Below, in pieces: positions 1-12,629 of a stretch of 64,000 nt of DNA (the stretch's first letter is position 1; every line of letters starts with the position of its first letter). The position numbers and the translations under genes were made by a program. This stretch comes from Nissolia schottii (Eukaryota; Streptophyta; Magnoliopsida; Fabales; Fabaceae), in assembly GCA_003254905.1 (NCBI GenBank), contig QANU01030793.1, positions 69,360 to 133,359 of the forward strand, given 5' to 3'. Under the pieces are notes generated by a model. The model had not been told where the DNA came from. It searched no databases and was given only the letters and a program-made list of their open reading frames with translations.

Positions 1-1190
1 CCAGAACCTTTCCTTAACAAAAATCTTCTCCCACCAGAATCTTTCCTTAACCATGATATTTTGTTAAAGGTTTCAAACAATATGAATATCTATATCAATT
101 AATACTAATCATACACACACAACATGATTTTATTTAATGCAATAAAACATGTGGTCCCATGTGGTTCTAAAATAGTTTCATGATTTTCTAAAATAGCTTC
201 ATAAATAAGGAGTTTCTAAATATATAATTATTAGGAAATAACTAATTAAATAACTTCATTATAACTAATTAAATAAAAGAATTCTTAATAATAACTAACT
301 TCATAAATACATAAAATAAAATACTAAGTTCCACCTCCTAGGATTTCATAAAACATGTATAAACAAAATAATTCTAAAATAAATAAATAAATTTTAAAAT
401 AAATACGTGGTCTAAAATAGACAGTAAAGAAAGTCATTCACCTTAAAATGACTAACCGCTAGGGAGCACTAAGCTGGGAGCTCCTGACACCCTACGTGGA
501 GGCATTGCTTCTCTACGAATGGAAAATAAGAGAGACAAAAGAAATTAAAAATAACTAGAGCGAAAAGTCTCACAAAAGTGGGACCCTTCAAGCTCTTGAG
601 TGAATTAACAAGTCTAAACACTCACAGGAAGCTTCTATATATATAGTGGAAGGAGGAGGCCTCTTTCTATAGCTACTACCAATGTGAGACTAATTCCTGC
701 GCCGCAGCAGTGCTCCCTAGGTGCTAGAGCGCACCCAACATGCGTTTCGCACGAGACACAATCTCGCGTGAGATGAACCCTTGTGAAGAGCATCTTGCAC
801 GAGACACTATGCGTTTTTGTGCGAGACGTGTTCCCTTTTGTTTTTATCTATGAAGACTATGGCTCATCACACTGTGCATGAAGTTTGATGGATAGTTCCA
901 TGTTGCATAAAATATTGCTTCAAATACATAAATACCTATCGCGATTGTGTACCATTTTAATCTTTGTATTAAATTGTCACTCTACAAGAGAAAAGAAATT
1001 CATCAATGTGCGTGCTACTTCTTTCTTCTTACATAACAAGTATATCCACACATCCCGAGAGTAATCAACTATAGTTAGAAAATAAGACGTGTCACATGAT
1101 GAGAGGGTTCGATAGGGTCCTCACAAATCGTAGTTTATTAAACCAAAAATATCTGAAGCATAATAGTCACTAAGAGGAAAATTTTCTCTT
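1..1190. other. Gene-free AT-rich flank
   Basis: I see no convincing coding region. The first 420 bases are very AT-rich. From about 420 to 860 the base composition is more balanced: a perfect 12-bp inverted repeat, CTAGGGAGCACT at about 472 and its complement at about 709, encloses a TATA-like stretch (ctatatatatag, near 635). The sequence GAGACAC recurs three times between 750 and 830. This could be an LTR or MITE remnant, but I could not find paired ends with a target duplication, so I leave it unclassified. Confidence 0.4.
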
Positions 1191-1806
1191 GTTTACATAT
1201 ACCCTATCAATTTACAATAACTCTATAGATCTAACATTCAAGTTCAATAAAATTCTCATTCAATAACAACATTATAACTATAAATTTTTCAAAAATGCTA
1301 TATGTACACCCAATTTCATACACCTATACATACACCATTAATAATGTACAAACTTTATTTGCACGAGTGCACAAACATTATAAACTTGTAAATGATACTC
1401 TCAACTATACTTAATTAAGTGCACAAACATTACATGAGTTAAAACACAAACTTTATGCATATAAGTACGAGGTGTATGTATGGTGTATGGTTTTTGGTGT
1501 ACGTGTAGCAGAACTCTAAATTTTTTACACGCCAACACAATATATTTTGAACTATACTAACCTAACACGTATCTTATTGGCCTACCAAAAAGTTTACATA
1601 TACCTTATGAATCTACAACACTCTATAGATTTAACATTTAAGTTCAATAAAATACTCATTGAATAACATTATTATATCTATAAATTTTTCACACGCCAAC
1701 ACAATATATTTTGAACTACATTTACTTAACCTCTATCTTATCAATCTATCAAATATTTTATCTATACCTTATCAATCCACAAAAACTCTATAAATCTAAC
1801 ATTGGA
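1190..1806. repeat. Tandem array, about 168-bp units, interrupted by a MITE
   Basis: A unit beginning 'tttacatataccctatcaat' at about 1191 recurs at about 1590 and, in part, at about 1756. Shared blocks include 'actctatagatctaacatt', 'caataaaattctcatt' and 'acgccaacacaatatatttt'. When the 227-bp MITE and its 9-bp target duplication are removed from the first unit, the spacing becomes about 165-171 bp. The third unit is partial. The units differ at scattered positions, so the array is not recent. I recognise no gene or satellite family in it. Confidence 0.7.
1290..1516. mobile_element. MULE-type MITE, copy 1 (227 bp, 9-bp target duplication)
   Basis: The ends are imperfect inverted repeats about 45 bp long. 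The left end carries 'tgctatatgtacaccc' and 'catacacctatacatacac'. The right end, read in reverse, carries 'tgctacacgtacacc' and 'catacaccatacatacac'. A perfect 9-bp direct repeat, TAAATTTTT, flanks the element (1281-1289 and 1517-1525). The neighbouring tandem unit at 1681-1689 has this 9-mer once, followed by the same flank ('cacgccaacac'), so it is an empty site. There is no coding capacity; the inside holds repeated 'gcacaaacatt' words. A 9-bp duplication is typical of Mutator-like elements. The family has a second, longer copy at 36950-37851. Confidence 0.85.
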
Positions 1807-2590
1807 GGTGTTTTTGAACTTGTTTCAAGCATTTCATCAAACATTTCACTTGCACTATTCGAAGATTTCATAATTTCTATAACACTAGCATGAATAGAGA
1901 AACACAAAAATGTTATGGTAAAAATATCTAAGTACTTGAATGTTCAGTTGAGGTTGGACGTGGTTGATGTCGTTTAATCACAACAAATTTTCACCTTTCA
2001 TCACGCTTACAACCAAAATTTTTTTCTAACACAATTTCTAGAGAGAGGGGTGTTTTAGAGAGAGAAGGTGAATGAATTGTGAGGGAGTCGACTTAAACCG
2101 ACTCCTTTTATAGCCTAATTGCTAGAAGTCAATTTAAATCAATTTTTGTATTTTATTTTTAAAAAGTAGAAGTCGATTTAAATCGACTTTTATTAAAAAA
2201 TTGGTAACATAGGAATCGATTTATCAACTCCCTTTATAACCAAAACAGTTTATTTCGATAACAAATTTGAGAATGAAGTATTACGGAAAATATTGTTTTT
2301 ATTTATTTTATTAGGGGGAACTATCCTCATTACTCTTTTTTTTTTGGCGATACTATCCTATTACTCGATTAATATAACCCAACTCAAGGAGCCAGCTGTC
2401 GTTTTATTTTTCAAAGAAAATATTGCTTCAGAAACAGAAGAGACCCTCCAATCCAAACCCTATTCCCCTCTCTTGCACAACAGAACAGAGCCACCCTCCC
2501 ATCTTTAACTTTTGAAACTCTTGAGACTAACGGCCATCACATTGTGCACCACCGGGGCCAGTCCGAGGTCCTCTTCTCTTATCAGCCGTG
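1807..2590. other. Gene-free upstream region of DAPF
   Basis: No coding region is supported; the short open frames here have no recognisable product. Around 2085-2230 there are several variants of a palindromic word built on GTCGATTTAAATCGAC, with 'gtcgacttaaaccgactcc' near 2087 and 'agtcgatttaaatcgactt' near 2170. They may be the end of an unidentified transposon. Confidence 0.4.
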
Positions 2591-2599
2591 AATCTCTCC

Positions 2600-2613
2600 C
2601 TATATATATATAC
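2600..2613 (+). promoter_or_regulatory. Candidate TATA box of DAPF
   Basis: A TATATATATATA run lies about 265 bp upstream of the DAPF start codon, within otherwise mixed sequence. The distance would give a 5' leader of about 230 nt. This is a positional inference only; no transcript evidence is available here. Confidence 0.3.
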
Positions 2614-2864
2614 GGTTAGTGACGATCTCTCTACGGCCGTGATAATCTAGCCCCTCACATATTTTCCCCCTTGATTTTTTTTTCCTCCATTTAATTCAAG
2701 CACAGTTGTTTATGGTTGCTGTTTATGATTTTTTTTTTGCCGCAATGTTTGGGGTAGCAGAGCAAGTTTATTTATTTATTTCTTTTTGAGCACTGAATGG
2801 CAGAGGAGTGGAGGTGTACGGGTAGAGTCAAGAGAGTCGCAACAGAGCATCGTCATCATCAGCA

Positions 2865-5800
2865 ATGGCCATAACCGCCACCATTTCCGTTCCTATTGGT
2901 TCCCCCACGCGCCGCTCTCTCACTTCCTTCAATCTCCTTCGCCTTTCTTCTTCTTCCTATTGCTCCCAATCAATTTTCGCCACACCTCAGCTCGCCCTCA
3001 AATACGCTAACTCCCGCATCGTAGCTTCTTCCATGAGCATCGATTCGCCCGTGAAAACCTCCTCCTCTTCTTCCTTCCTGGACCGCAAGGAGACCGGCTT
3101 GATCCACTTCGCCAAGTACCACGGTATCGGAAACGACTTCGTTTTGGTAAGTTTGCTACCTCACCGTTGCCCACTATTCCGCCTGGATCCTCCATTTTAT
3201 CGAGCATTCGTTTTGAATAGATTGACAATAGAGACTCTTCGGAGCCCAAGATCAGTGCCGAGAGAGCCGCGCAGCTGTGTGACCGTAACTTTGGCGTTGG
3301 TGCTGATGGAGTCATCTTTGTGCTGCCTGGCACTAATGGCACTGACTATACCATGAGGATTTTTAACTCTGATGGCAGTGAGCCTGAGGTAATTTCTTCA
3401 TTTCTTTCTTTCTTGATGAATGGACTTGGTTTATTTATGAATCGCGATTCACTCATAGTTTCTTAAATTGGTACTTCTTTACCTTTCTTTTACCCTTAGA
3501 TGTGTGGCAATGGAATGCGATGCTTTGCCAAATTCATCTCTCAGCTTGAGAATTTACATGGGAAGCATAGGTATGCTCACTGTCTAGTTATTCTTTATTT
3601 AAAATTTTCTGTTCTGTTTTTTTTTATTACTACTTTCTTTTATTAAGTAGTTTCGAATTGTTTTGCTTCTTAGGTCATGTTGCTTGTGATGTTGTGTTTT
3701 TATGGAAGTTTTTATGTGTAAGGGAAAGCTGTTAAGGAAGCAATTACTGTACTTTGTAAAGATAATATTTGCATAATAACAACTAGCGGTGCTTGTCAAG
3801 TATTGAACATTGATAGTGGAAAAGAAAGAAAGAAAATAAGAGGTAGTGAAACAGTTAATAATTTTTAAAATAATTAAAAAAAGAAAAGAAAAAGGTTTTC
3901 AAAAGAAAAAAAAAATTGTTGCATACTTGCATGAAAACTACTTTTTTTTTAAGGGTACCTTTGGAAATATAAAAATGGATACCAAAAGCAGTTATTTTGG
4001 GATATCCTTTTTATTAATAGTAATAGATATTGAGAAGTGGGTATAATGAATTTGGTTATGATTTTTGACCATTTTGTAGTTGCTACATCCATCGTTGCCA
4101 ATTACCATTAGATAATGAATGGCATACTGAAATTTCATGTAACGATTTGTTTTTAAACTTTCAGTTTTACCGTACATACTGGTGCTGGTTTGATTGTTCC
4201 TGAACTCCTTGAGGATGGAAACGTAAGTTGTTATGTGGCTAATTTTTGCAATTTACAAATTGACATGACTCATCTGAGATATGTTCTAAAGGCATCAGCT
4301 CATGCTGCTTCCCTATGTATTGTTGTGAACTGGCTTAACGTTGAGAAGGGGATTATTATTTATATATTTGTTACTTGTCTCAGTCTGGTATTCATTCAGC
4401 ATCACCAGTTAGTGTGATAAACTACTGTACTAATTGTTTCAGGTCAGAGTTGACATGGGGGAGCCAATTCTTAAAGCATCAGATGTGCCTACTAAATTGC
4501 CTGCAAATAAGGATGGTGCTGTTGTTAAATCAGAACTAGATGTCGATGGAGTTATCTGGCACGTGACTTGTGTTAGCATGGGAAATCCGCACTGTGTTAC
4601 TTTCAGTAATAAAGGAAGCCAGGTCTATACTTTTAACACAGTATATATTTGCATAGTTTCAATTCCCTTTTATATATTACTGTAATGCATTTTGTTTCTG
4701 TTCAAAGCAAAAAAAAAAAAATGTAAGATGATTTCTAAGATGATATTCTATTACAAATGCTGTGATTGCAACCTTAAACTTTTTCGCGTCTTCTGCTGTG
4801 GCCTCATACTGATCTGTTTTACAACAGAATTTACTTGTTGATGAACTGAAGCTAGCAGAAATTGGCCCAAAATTTGAACATCATGAGGTATTCCCTGCAC
4901 GAACTAATACAGGTCAGATTGTCTAGTTCTATGCTTTTAATATGATTGTCAACTTTCTTCATATTGTTGTTTATCCCATTACCACTTGCCATTTTTTATT
5001 TCTGCTAGTAGTGCTTTTTTCCCCTTCCTTGGGCACTATGGTGCTGTTGTGTTGTTCAGTCCCCAATCATGCTGTCCACCAAATCTTTAACACTCCATAT
5101 TTTGTTTCTTGGGCTTGAGCCTAAAGGCCTAAATGATTGCAGTGAAATCATCAATGTATAATCTTGTTGCAGTTACTGTCTCTCATTAATGGTACAATCT
5201 CGTGCGATTTAATTTGCAGAGTTTGTGCAAGTTCTGTCTAACTCTCACCTGAAGATGCGTGTTTGGGAGCGTGGAGCAGGTTAGAGCATCTGATATACAG
5301 GCTATGTGTTGTTTGATTTGCATTGATAGCGTGGTCAGCTTAAGTCCAAGGTGTCTCAGATTTTTGTATAGGAGAACTCATTTTTTGTTCTTTTTTTCCC
5401 CCAAACTGTTTATGTGCAGGAGAAACTCTAGCCTGTGGAACTGGAGCTAGTGCTACTGTTATTGCAGCCGTTCTTGAGGGCCGTGCTGGGAGGGTAAGTG
5501 AATGTTTGGTTTTATTTTAATGAAAATTTGTTTTTTCCTGAAGCTTTCTCAATAAGATTTTGATTATTAGCTTTTTTTAAACACAAAATAAGCTATTCTA
5601 GGAAATCAACCTAAACTTAGTATTCTTGCAACATATGGAAACTGTTGATTTTTATTTAAAAAAATATCATTATTTACACGGCCATCATAAATGTGATTGC
5701 CATCCGTTCTACAGTTGTAGAAGAAATTGTCTTGGGGATTTCCTCTCGTCTCAGTCCCATGACAGCAGTTAGTTTGTGGGTTAAAATGGTTTACCTTCTT

Positions 5801-6148
5801 AACTACCTCATGACAAATCCCTTTGACAAGAAAATCCATCAGCATGGATTCCATGAAAGTGTTTATGTAAAAATTAATTCCACTGTTTGGATTTAGATAT
5901 AATGCAAGTGCTTCCTCGTTGTTTACAAAAATATACTGCACCTAAATTTTGTCATGACCTTTTTTAATATGTCAAATGTCAAATTCCATTCCTGATGTAA
6001 CATGGTTTGATTGTTTTTGTTGTTGTTACAGAGCTGCACGGTTGATCTACCGGGAGGGCCTCTGCATATTGAGTGGAAGGAGGAAAATAATCATATCTAC
6101 TTGACAGGCCCAGCAGATCTAGTTTATTATGGATCTTTGCCCCTTTGA
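2865..6148 (+). CDS. DAPF: Diaminopimelate epimerase, chloroplastic (9 exons)
   Basis: Converts LL- to meso-2,6-diaminopimelate, the step before decarboxylation to lysine, in the plastid. Exons: 2865-3146, 3221-3388, 3500-3570, 4165-4222, 4443-4622, 4828-4912, 5220-5279, 5420-5493 and 6032-6148. All introns are GT-AG and the phases join, giving 364 residues, close to the plant enzyme's usual length of about 360. Residues 1 to about 75 are a Ser/Thr-rich, acid-poor plastid transit peptide. The mature part starts near '[13 protein letters not shown]'. The catalytic pair is Cys152 ([10 protein letters not shown]) and Cys307 (LACGTGA). 'GADGVIF', 'CVSMGNPHC', 'RVWERGAG' and 'VDLPGGPL' are also present. 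I chose the ATG at 2865 because it opens the transit peptide; no upstream in-frame start fits. Nothing in the coding sequence looks damaged. The exon joins are inferred from splice sites and family similarity. Confidence 0.96.
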
Positions 6149-6205
6149 CATGCTTGCCCCATAAGTTTTGTTAAACGCAATACTTCTGTTAACTAGGAGT
6201 TACTG

Positions 6206-6211
6206 AATAAA
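6206..6211 (+). terminator. Candidate polyadenylation signal of DAPF
   Basis: AATAAA lies 58 bp after the DAPF stop codon in AT-rich sequence. The position is reasonable for a plant poly(A) signal, but plant signals are loosely defined and others may be used. Confidence 0.35.
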
Positions 6212-6249
6212 TTATATAACAGGGGCAAACTATATTGTTCAGAATATTG

Positions 6250-7390
6250 TCAAAAACATGTATTCAATATGCGTGGCTATCTGTTGTACTATAAGTATGC
6301 CTACATATTATTAACCTTGATGAATTCCCAGCATTAGGAATGTGAATGCGAATATTGAACGGAGGATCAACAATAGGTTTTCCTATACAGTACTGCAGGC
6401 TGTAAATACTAGTTACCTGTGTGGTTGACTATTTTGAGTCTCAGGCTCAAGACGTGGTTGGATTCAAGCTTTTACGTGAGACACAACTCTGGGGAATTGT
6501 AAGAAAAAGAAAATGGAAAAAAAAAGTGATAAAAGGCACATGTTTGAACATTCTTGTAAAATAAAGTTGGTAGGCTGAAATAGACTATAAGTGCTTTACT
6601 ACATTTTCAAGAGTTGTCATTTCTGAATAAGGATAACAACATTTTAAACATTGGGTTTACGCTTGAAAATTGTTGCAATTGATGCTGGCTTGAAAGTGTA
6701 ATTTGGTAAATAATTTTGACAGTGGTATTTTAATAATTATATATGTCAATATGATACATTAGTAAAACACTCTAAACAACACAATATGAGAAACAAAATG
6801 ATGATCATCATCTTCATTAGGGGAAACAGTTTTGTATTTTTATAATGTAATTAATTACTTCAACTCCTATAACTTTACTTCGAGTTAAATTTTTCTCCTA
6901 TCTCTACTTCAAAGCAATTTTCAAATTTTAAATAGTACAAAATGGTTAAGTTAGACTATTTATTTATTTATTTAAATAGCACAAATGCACCCGGTTCCTT
7001 ACTTCGTATCTTTCTTATTATTAGTGCAAATATGTTATTTGTACACTTACAAAATAGTTACTTATCTGTCACTCAAACAGAGAAACAAACATTAAAACAA
7101 AGAAATAAACATTACAAAATTAAAGAAACAAACATTGTCAAAAATAGGAAAAGAGTAATATTAAACACCATGTGCATGAACAAGCAAAAATGTTCAGCGA
7201 CAACGTTTGTTTCTCTGGTTTATAGGAATATTAAACCCACGATTGCATGAGACACGCAAAAAAGGTTCAATGACAAATGTTTGTTTTTCTTTGCTCACTT
7301 TTCTAGCCGCGGCATCATCAACATTCAGATACATTTGATGAATTTGATCATTGCGAAGATGAGACTGCAACTTGCTTCCTTTGGTCGTTG
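6250..7390. other. Gene-free AT-rich spacer
   Basis: No supported gene. The open frame at 6942-7250 is low-complexity and lysine/asparagine-rich, with no recognisable domain. The stretch ends where similarity to the copia element begins. I looked here for a 5' LTR of that element and did not find one. Confidence 0.5.
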
Positions 7391-7399
7391 CAATCGCTA

Positions 7400-10300
7400 C
7401 TTTGTTGCCAAAGAAGGTAGTTGTCATCCGTAAGCTTGTACGCTATCGGAACCAAGAATCGAGCTGCAAATGGAACAGGTACGAGTATCTCTCATGCAGG
7501 GCAATCTTATTTGTATTCTAAGATAAATAACTTAAAGTTTGTTATGCAAAACTTACTACATGTCCGTGGCTTAGCTAATAATCTTATGAGTGTTTCACAA
7601 TTTTCTCAACAAAAGCGAGTTTACTTTGAGTTCCATGTTGATAGTTGCTATGTAAAACATTAGGAGTCCAAGGAGATACTTCTCTGTGGCTTTACTAAAG
7701 ATGGTCTAATGTCTTCCCAGATTTGCAATCAGCAAGCTTTGCTTCAAGATTGCAGAATTCTTCACATACTGTTCTTAGTACTAGTCCTTTAGCCATGTTT
7801 AGTAATAGAGTAGGAAATGCCAAAGATAGTTTTCTACTTTGGCATGCTCACTTAGGTCATGCTTCTAGTAAAATAGTGGAGTCTGTACTAAGCTTTTGTA
7901 AGATACATTCTAATATCAATAAAATCTCTGATAACTGTGATTCTTGCTGTTGTGGAAAAATGCATCAATTGCCACTTCATTCATCTGATTCTATTTATAA
8001 TTTTCCTCTTGAGCTGGTTTATTGTGATATTTGGCGACCAACACCTGTTTATTCTAATTCAGGTGCACGGTACTATATAACCTTTATGGATGCACACTCC
8101 AAACACACTTGGTTTTACCTACTTAACCAAAAGTCACAGGCCTTCATCACTTTTCTGACCTTTAAAATAGAAATTGAAAACAAATTAGGCACAAAAATCA
8201 AATTCTTGCAAACTGATAATGCTAAGTAATTCCTAGAATTTTCCTCTTTCCTTAAAGCAAATGGTATTGTTCATAGGCTATCTTGCCCTCACACACATGA
8301 ATAGAATGGCAGTATTGAGCGAAAACATCACCCCATTACTTCCATTGGCCTTACATTACTTGCACAAGCCAAATTACCTATGAGGTTATGGGGAGAAGCC
8401 TTTTATACTACTACATATTTCATCAACCTATTGCCTACACCAATACTATCAAGCATTTCACCTCATCAAAAATTGTTTTTCAAACCACCAAATTACACCT
8501 TCCTTAAACCCTTTGGCTGTGCTTGTTACCATCTTCTCAAACCATATCAGAAACATAAATTGGATCAAAGGTCTGAAAAGAGTATCTTTATTGGCTATTA
8601 TGACAACTATAAGGATTATAAATGTTTGTCTCCACCATGAAAAATCTACACCTCTCGACATGTAATTTTTTATGAGCTTTCCTTTCCATCACTCACTTAT
8701 TCCTTTCTAACAAGTTTTGTCTCAAATGAATTTTCCGCTATGCTCGTCATCCTTGTAGTGAATTTACCTGGATTTGCCTCCATTGAGAATACTCATACTC
8801 CTATGCTATCTTTTTCTAGTACACCTGTGGCTACTAACTAGTGCAGGCACCCAAGGATTGACATTTCTCTTCCCCAATTCAATAGTTCTACCAATATCCC
8901 CACTACTGTGGTTGTGTCTTTAGCTCAATGAGATGAGGACTCACCTCTTCCATCAGGCCCTGCACCTATAGCAGTGGCTCCTTCATTACATGTCACAAAT
9001 CAGCACCGAATGGTGACTAGAGCAAAGAATGGCATTCATAGACCAAAGGCATTCACTGCCATTAGGGAACCTACATAAGCCAAGCAAGCTCTAGGTGATC
9101 CTAAATGGGTAGAGGCAATGCAGGTTGAATATGTAGCATTAATGCAAAACAAGACTTGGACCTTGCAACATTTACCACCAAATAGAGAACTGATAGGTTG
9201 CAAATGGGTTTTTCGAGTCAAGTACAATCTTGATGGCTCTATCAATAAATACAAGGCAAGTATTGTGGCAAAGGGATTCCACCAATAGGAGGGTTTTAAT
9301 TTTCATGAGACATTTAGTCAGGTTGTTAAACCGGCTACTATAAGAATTGTGTTCACTGTTCTTGTAGCAAGGCAATGGCAAAATCGCCAAATTGACTTCA
9401 ACAATGCGTTTTTGAATGGTGATTTACAAGAAGATGTCTACATGACTTAACCCACAAGATTCATTTCCTCAAATCCCAACCTGATCTACAAACTAAACAA
9501 AGCATTATATGGGCTCAAGCAAGCTCCTAGGGTTTGGTTTGACAAGCTTAACTCCATTCTACATAAGCTTGGCTTTGCTCCTGCTAAGTGTGATTCCTCA
9601 CACTTCACTTAGTTCACAGCCACCGATACCACCTTCATTCTAATATATGTTGATGATGCTACTAGTAGTTCTGCTTCTGCTATCCAGTCCCTTATCACAG
9701 CATTACATGCTACTTTTTCCCTAAAAGATATGTTCCGTCCATTGTTTTCTTGGCATTGAAGCTAGACGTTCCAAAACAAGGGATCTTCATCTACCACAAA
9801 CCAAAATACCTCATGGATTTACTATAGAAAGAAAAAATGGAAGATTGCAAACCCTCTCCAACACCTATGACCTCTGGCCTGAAACTTTCCAAAGAGGGTA
9901 TTGATTTCTTTGATGATCCTACGTTGTATCATTTAATTGTTGGAGCTTTACAATATGCCACAATTACAAGACCTTAGATCTCCTTTTGATTAAATAAAGT
10001 ATGTCAGTTTATGAATGGACCACTACTAACTCATTGGGATGTTGTTAAAAGGATGTTAAGGTACTCTACACTATGGGCGGCTTCTACAACTGTATGCTTC
10101 CCTACAACTCAGTGCCTTCTACGATGTTGATTGGGGTTCTGACCCAGATGATAGGCGTTCAACAACGGGCTATTGTATCTTCTTTTGAGGAAACATTATC
10201 TCCTGGAGTTAGAAGAAACAAGCATATGTCTCCAGGTCCAGCACTAAGGCAGAGAGTATCGCAACCTTGCTGCCACAATAGCTGAGCTTATTTGGCTCAA

Positions 10301-10570
10301 AGCTCTACTTTAGGAATTGAAGGTTACTGCTGACTCCATTCCCACTGTCTACTGTGACAATTTGAGTGTTGTCTTGCTCACAGAAAATCCAATCTTACAT
10401 AATAGAACTAAGCACTTTGAGCTGGATTTGCATTTCGTTAGAGATCATGTTCAGAAGCACACATTAGTGGTCAGGCACATCCTTGGCTCTGAACAAGCAA
10501 CTGACGTCCTAACCAAACTTCTCAATTTCCTTACCTAGAAACCAAACTCAGAGTTGCTTTGGCTCCAACC
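7400..10570 (+). mobile_element. Broken Ty1/copia LTR retrotransposon, internal region
   Basis: Family parts appear in copia order on the plus strand. A GAG-pre-integrase and integrase zinc-finger part lies near 7830-7980 (LWHAHLGHAS). The integrase core is near 8000-8640 (PLELVYCDIW, FINLLPTPIL). Reverse transcriptase lies near 9100-9700 (GCKWVFRVKYNLDG, IYVDDA), and the RNase H end near 10290-10530 (NRTKHFELDLHFVRDH, ATDVLTK). The integrase-before-RT order and these motifs make it copia. It is broken, with roughly ten interruptions, and lacks most of gag. I found no matching LTR pair, so the ends are uncertain. It is old, and was probably truncated at the 5' side. Confidence 0.9.
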
Positions 10571-10583
10571 TGAGTTTGCGCGC

Positions 10584-10671
10584 GGGGGGGGGGGGGGGGG
10601 GNTTGAGCATAACTCTAACAAAAAGAACCAAAGAAAGCACCAAGTTTTTTGAGATACAAGGGGGGGGGGGG
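10584..10671. other. Two long G homopolymers and an unresolved base
   Basis: A run of 18 G at 10584-10601 is followed by a single N at 10602. A second run of 12 G lies at 10660-10671. The first follows the end of the copia RNase H region, where a polypurine tract would be expected. The N suggests the true run length was not resolved in sequencing. Confidence 0.8.
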
Positions 10672-10679
10672 TTGTTCCA

Positions 10680-12620
10680 TACCTCTGTACGCATTTAAGC
10701 AAGTAACTGAGTTAATGCTCGTTATAGTTCTTAAAACTGCAAACTTGACTCACTTTGTCCTTGCAATCATAAGGCGTAAGTCAATTTAGTTCTTTAGTTC
10801 ATTATTATTATTATTATGCCATCATGTTTTTACTTATTTTTCATATTAAACGAGGTTATGACAATAATTAAAATTGAAAATAAGTTGTGATGAGCTAAAA
10901 ATGCAATTGAGGCAGTGTTTGAGACTGCAAATCTCAGTTATTACCACAATTTCCTTTGCAAGTGATTATGAAGTTTCTAGTTTCAAAAATCAAAACTAGC
11001 TTTAACTGTAGGTAATTTTTATCCACCTTCATAAAGATAAAGCCAACCCTTCGTTGTTCAACTTGCTGGAGCTTCTTTCACCTCTGCTTTTGTTTCTCTT
11101 GTTCATTTCATCATTATAAGGAACAATGCTCCCGTTCCTTTACAATTTATTATCATTTCTTCTTCTTAAATCTGGTGCCATATGAAGAAATTGTTGTAAC
11201 TTAACCTCAACGGTAAATACCAACGTTTTTAAATTTTAGAGTTTAAGTAAACTCATGAAACTTGTGTAAATTTGAATCATAAACTCAACTTATAGACTCA
11301 AGAGTTTACATATGTAATTTTTTAATAAGTAAAATAATTAATAATTAAATATGATTAAATGTCATATTTATAATTGATATTAAACAATGTCAATTTTATA
11401 ATAAAACAAATAAAAGAAATACTTTAAAATATAACTTAATTCATGCTTAATTGTCACGCCATACTTTATTTTTTTTTTATGTGTATTACTTTTTAATATA
11501 ATAAAACATTAAGTATTTAACAAAAGCTACCAAATGTGTACAATTTAAAGGCAAGATCAAGTGTAAGTTTAAAATCTTAAACTTGTAAAACTCGCTATTG
11601 ATTTTTATAGAATTTACTTAAAAGAGTTTACATCAGAGTTAACTCATTTTTTGCAATAAAGTCGTGACTTATAAGAGTTTAAGAGTTAACTCGAGAGTTT
11701 AATAACAATGATAAGAAAAAGGATGGGAAAACAAAGTCAAGCTTGTTTGTCAACTAAGGAAAATAAGGTAGGGGTGTTCATGGTCTAGTCTGGCCCAATA
11801 GCCTGGCCTGAACCCCGAGTCATTTTGGCTTGATCCAACCCAATTTATTAGAAAATCAGGTTGGACATGCCCAAATCAAAGGTAGCCCAATTGTTGTTGA
11901 GGGCAGGTTTGGGCAACTACTCGGGCCGCCAAACTTAGTCTGAATGCCCACACACACATGAGTGCACGCGCCCCCACACACACATGTATACAATTTTTTT
12001 TTTATATATATGTATGTATATTATACCTACATCATATATTTATCACCCTTATTTTTTATTCATTTTTTTATTACTTACTTATTGGTTCACTAATTAAGAA
12101 AAATACTCACATTTTTTTTTCACTTTTCCTATAAAAAATAAATTTATTTGGATTTGGGGATTAAGATACCCAATAGTATAACCTTGGAAGAATTCAATCA
12201 TGTTCTACTGCCCACTTTTTTCAATTCAATTGCATATCTAACTTGTACATTTTTTAGAATTCAACTGCAATTTCAAATACTTATTTTTATGGTGAATAGA
12301 TGCCTATAAATATTAGATTAGAACAATAGAAAGTCATGTTTAGGACAATTTTACTTTTGGCATTTAACTACTTCAAAGCATGAGTTAAGTGTATTGAAGC
12401 CCAAAATGTTTGGTTTAGGACTCTATATCTATATGATAAACACTAATAAATGCAATTCTTTCTGTTGTTAATTTGTGGATGGATAGAGATGTCTTTTTAA
12501 TGTGTTTCTTATATTGATTTTGTCTTTTTAATTGGGTTGGTGTTAGTTTGGCTTAAGCATTGAATATTTTGTTGACTTGCTTTGGTGGGTTGACTTGTAT
12601 TTTGTTGTTTGTTGACTTGT
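10680..12620. other. Gene-free region with MITE-like pieces
   Basis: No gene is supported. Around 11235-11700 the words AAACTC and GAGTTT/GAGTTAACTC recur many times on both strands, and the two halves are partly inverted relative to each other. This suggests a decayed fold-back or MITE. At about 11770 'aggggtgttcatgg' followed by GC-rich 'ggcccaatagcctggcc' resembles one end of a hAT-type MITE; I did not find its partner end. The rest is AT-rich. Confidence 0.35.
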
Positions 12621-12629
12621 TTATATATT

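Noticed and set aside
2786-3010. Open frame overlapping the DAPF first exon in another frame, and the minus-strand frame at 3007-3342
   Set aside because: Both are shadows of the DAPF exons 1 and 2, whose frame is fixed by similarity to the enzyme and by splice sites.
7194-7427. Minus-strand open frame of 77 codons beside the copia element
   Set aside because: No domain. It overlaps the start of a plus-strand copia region.
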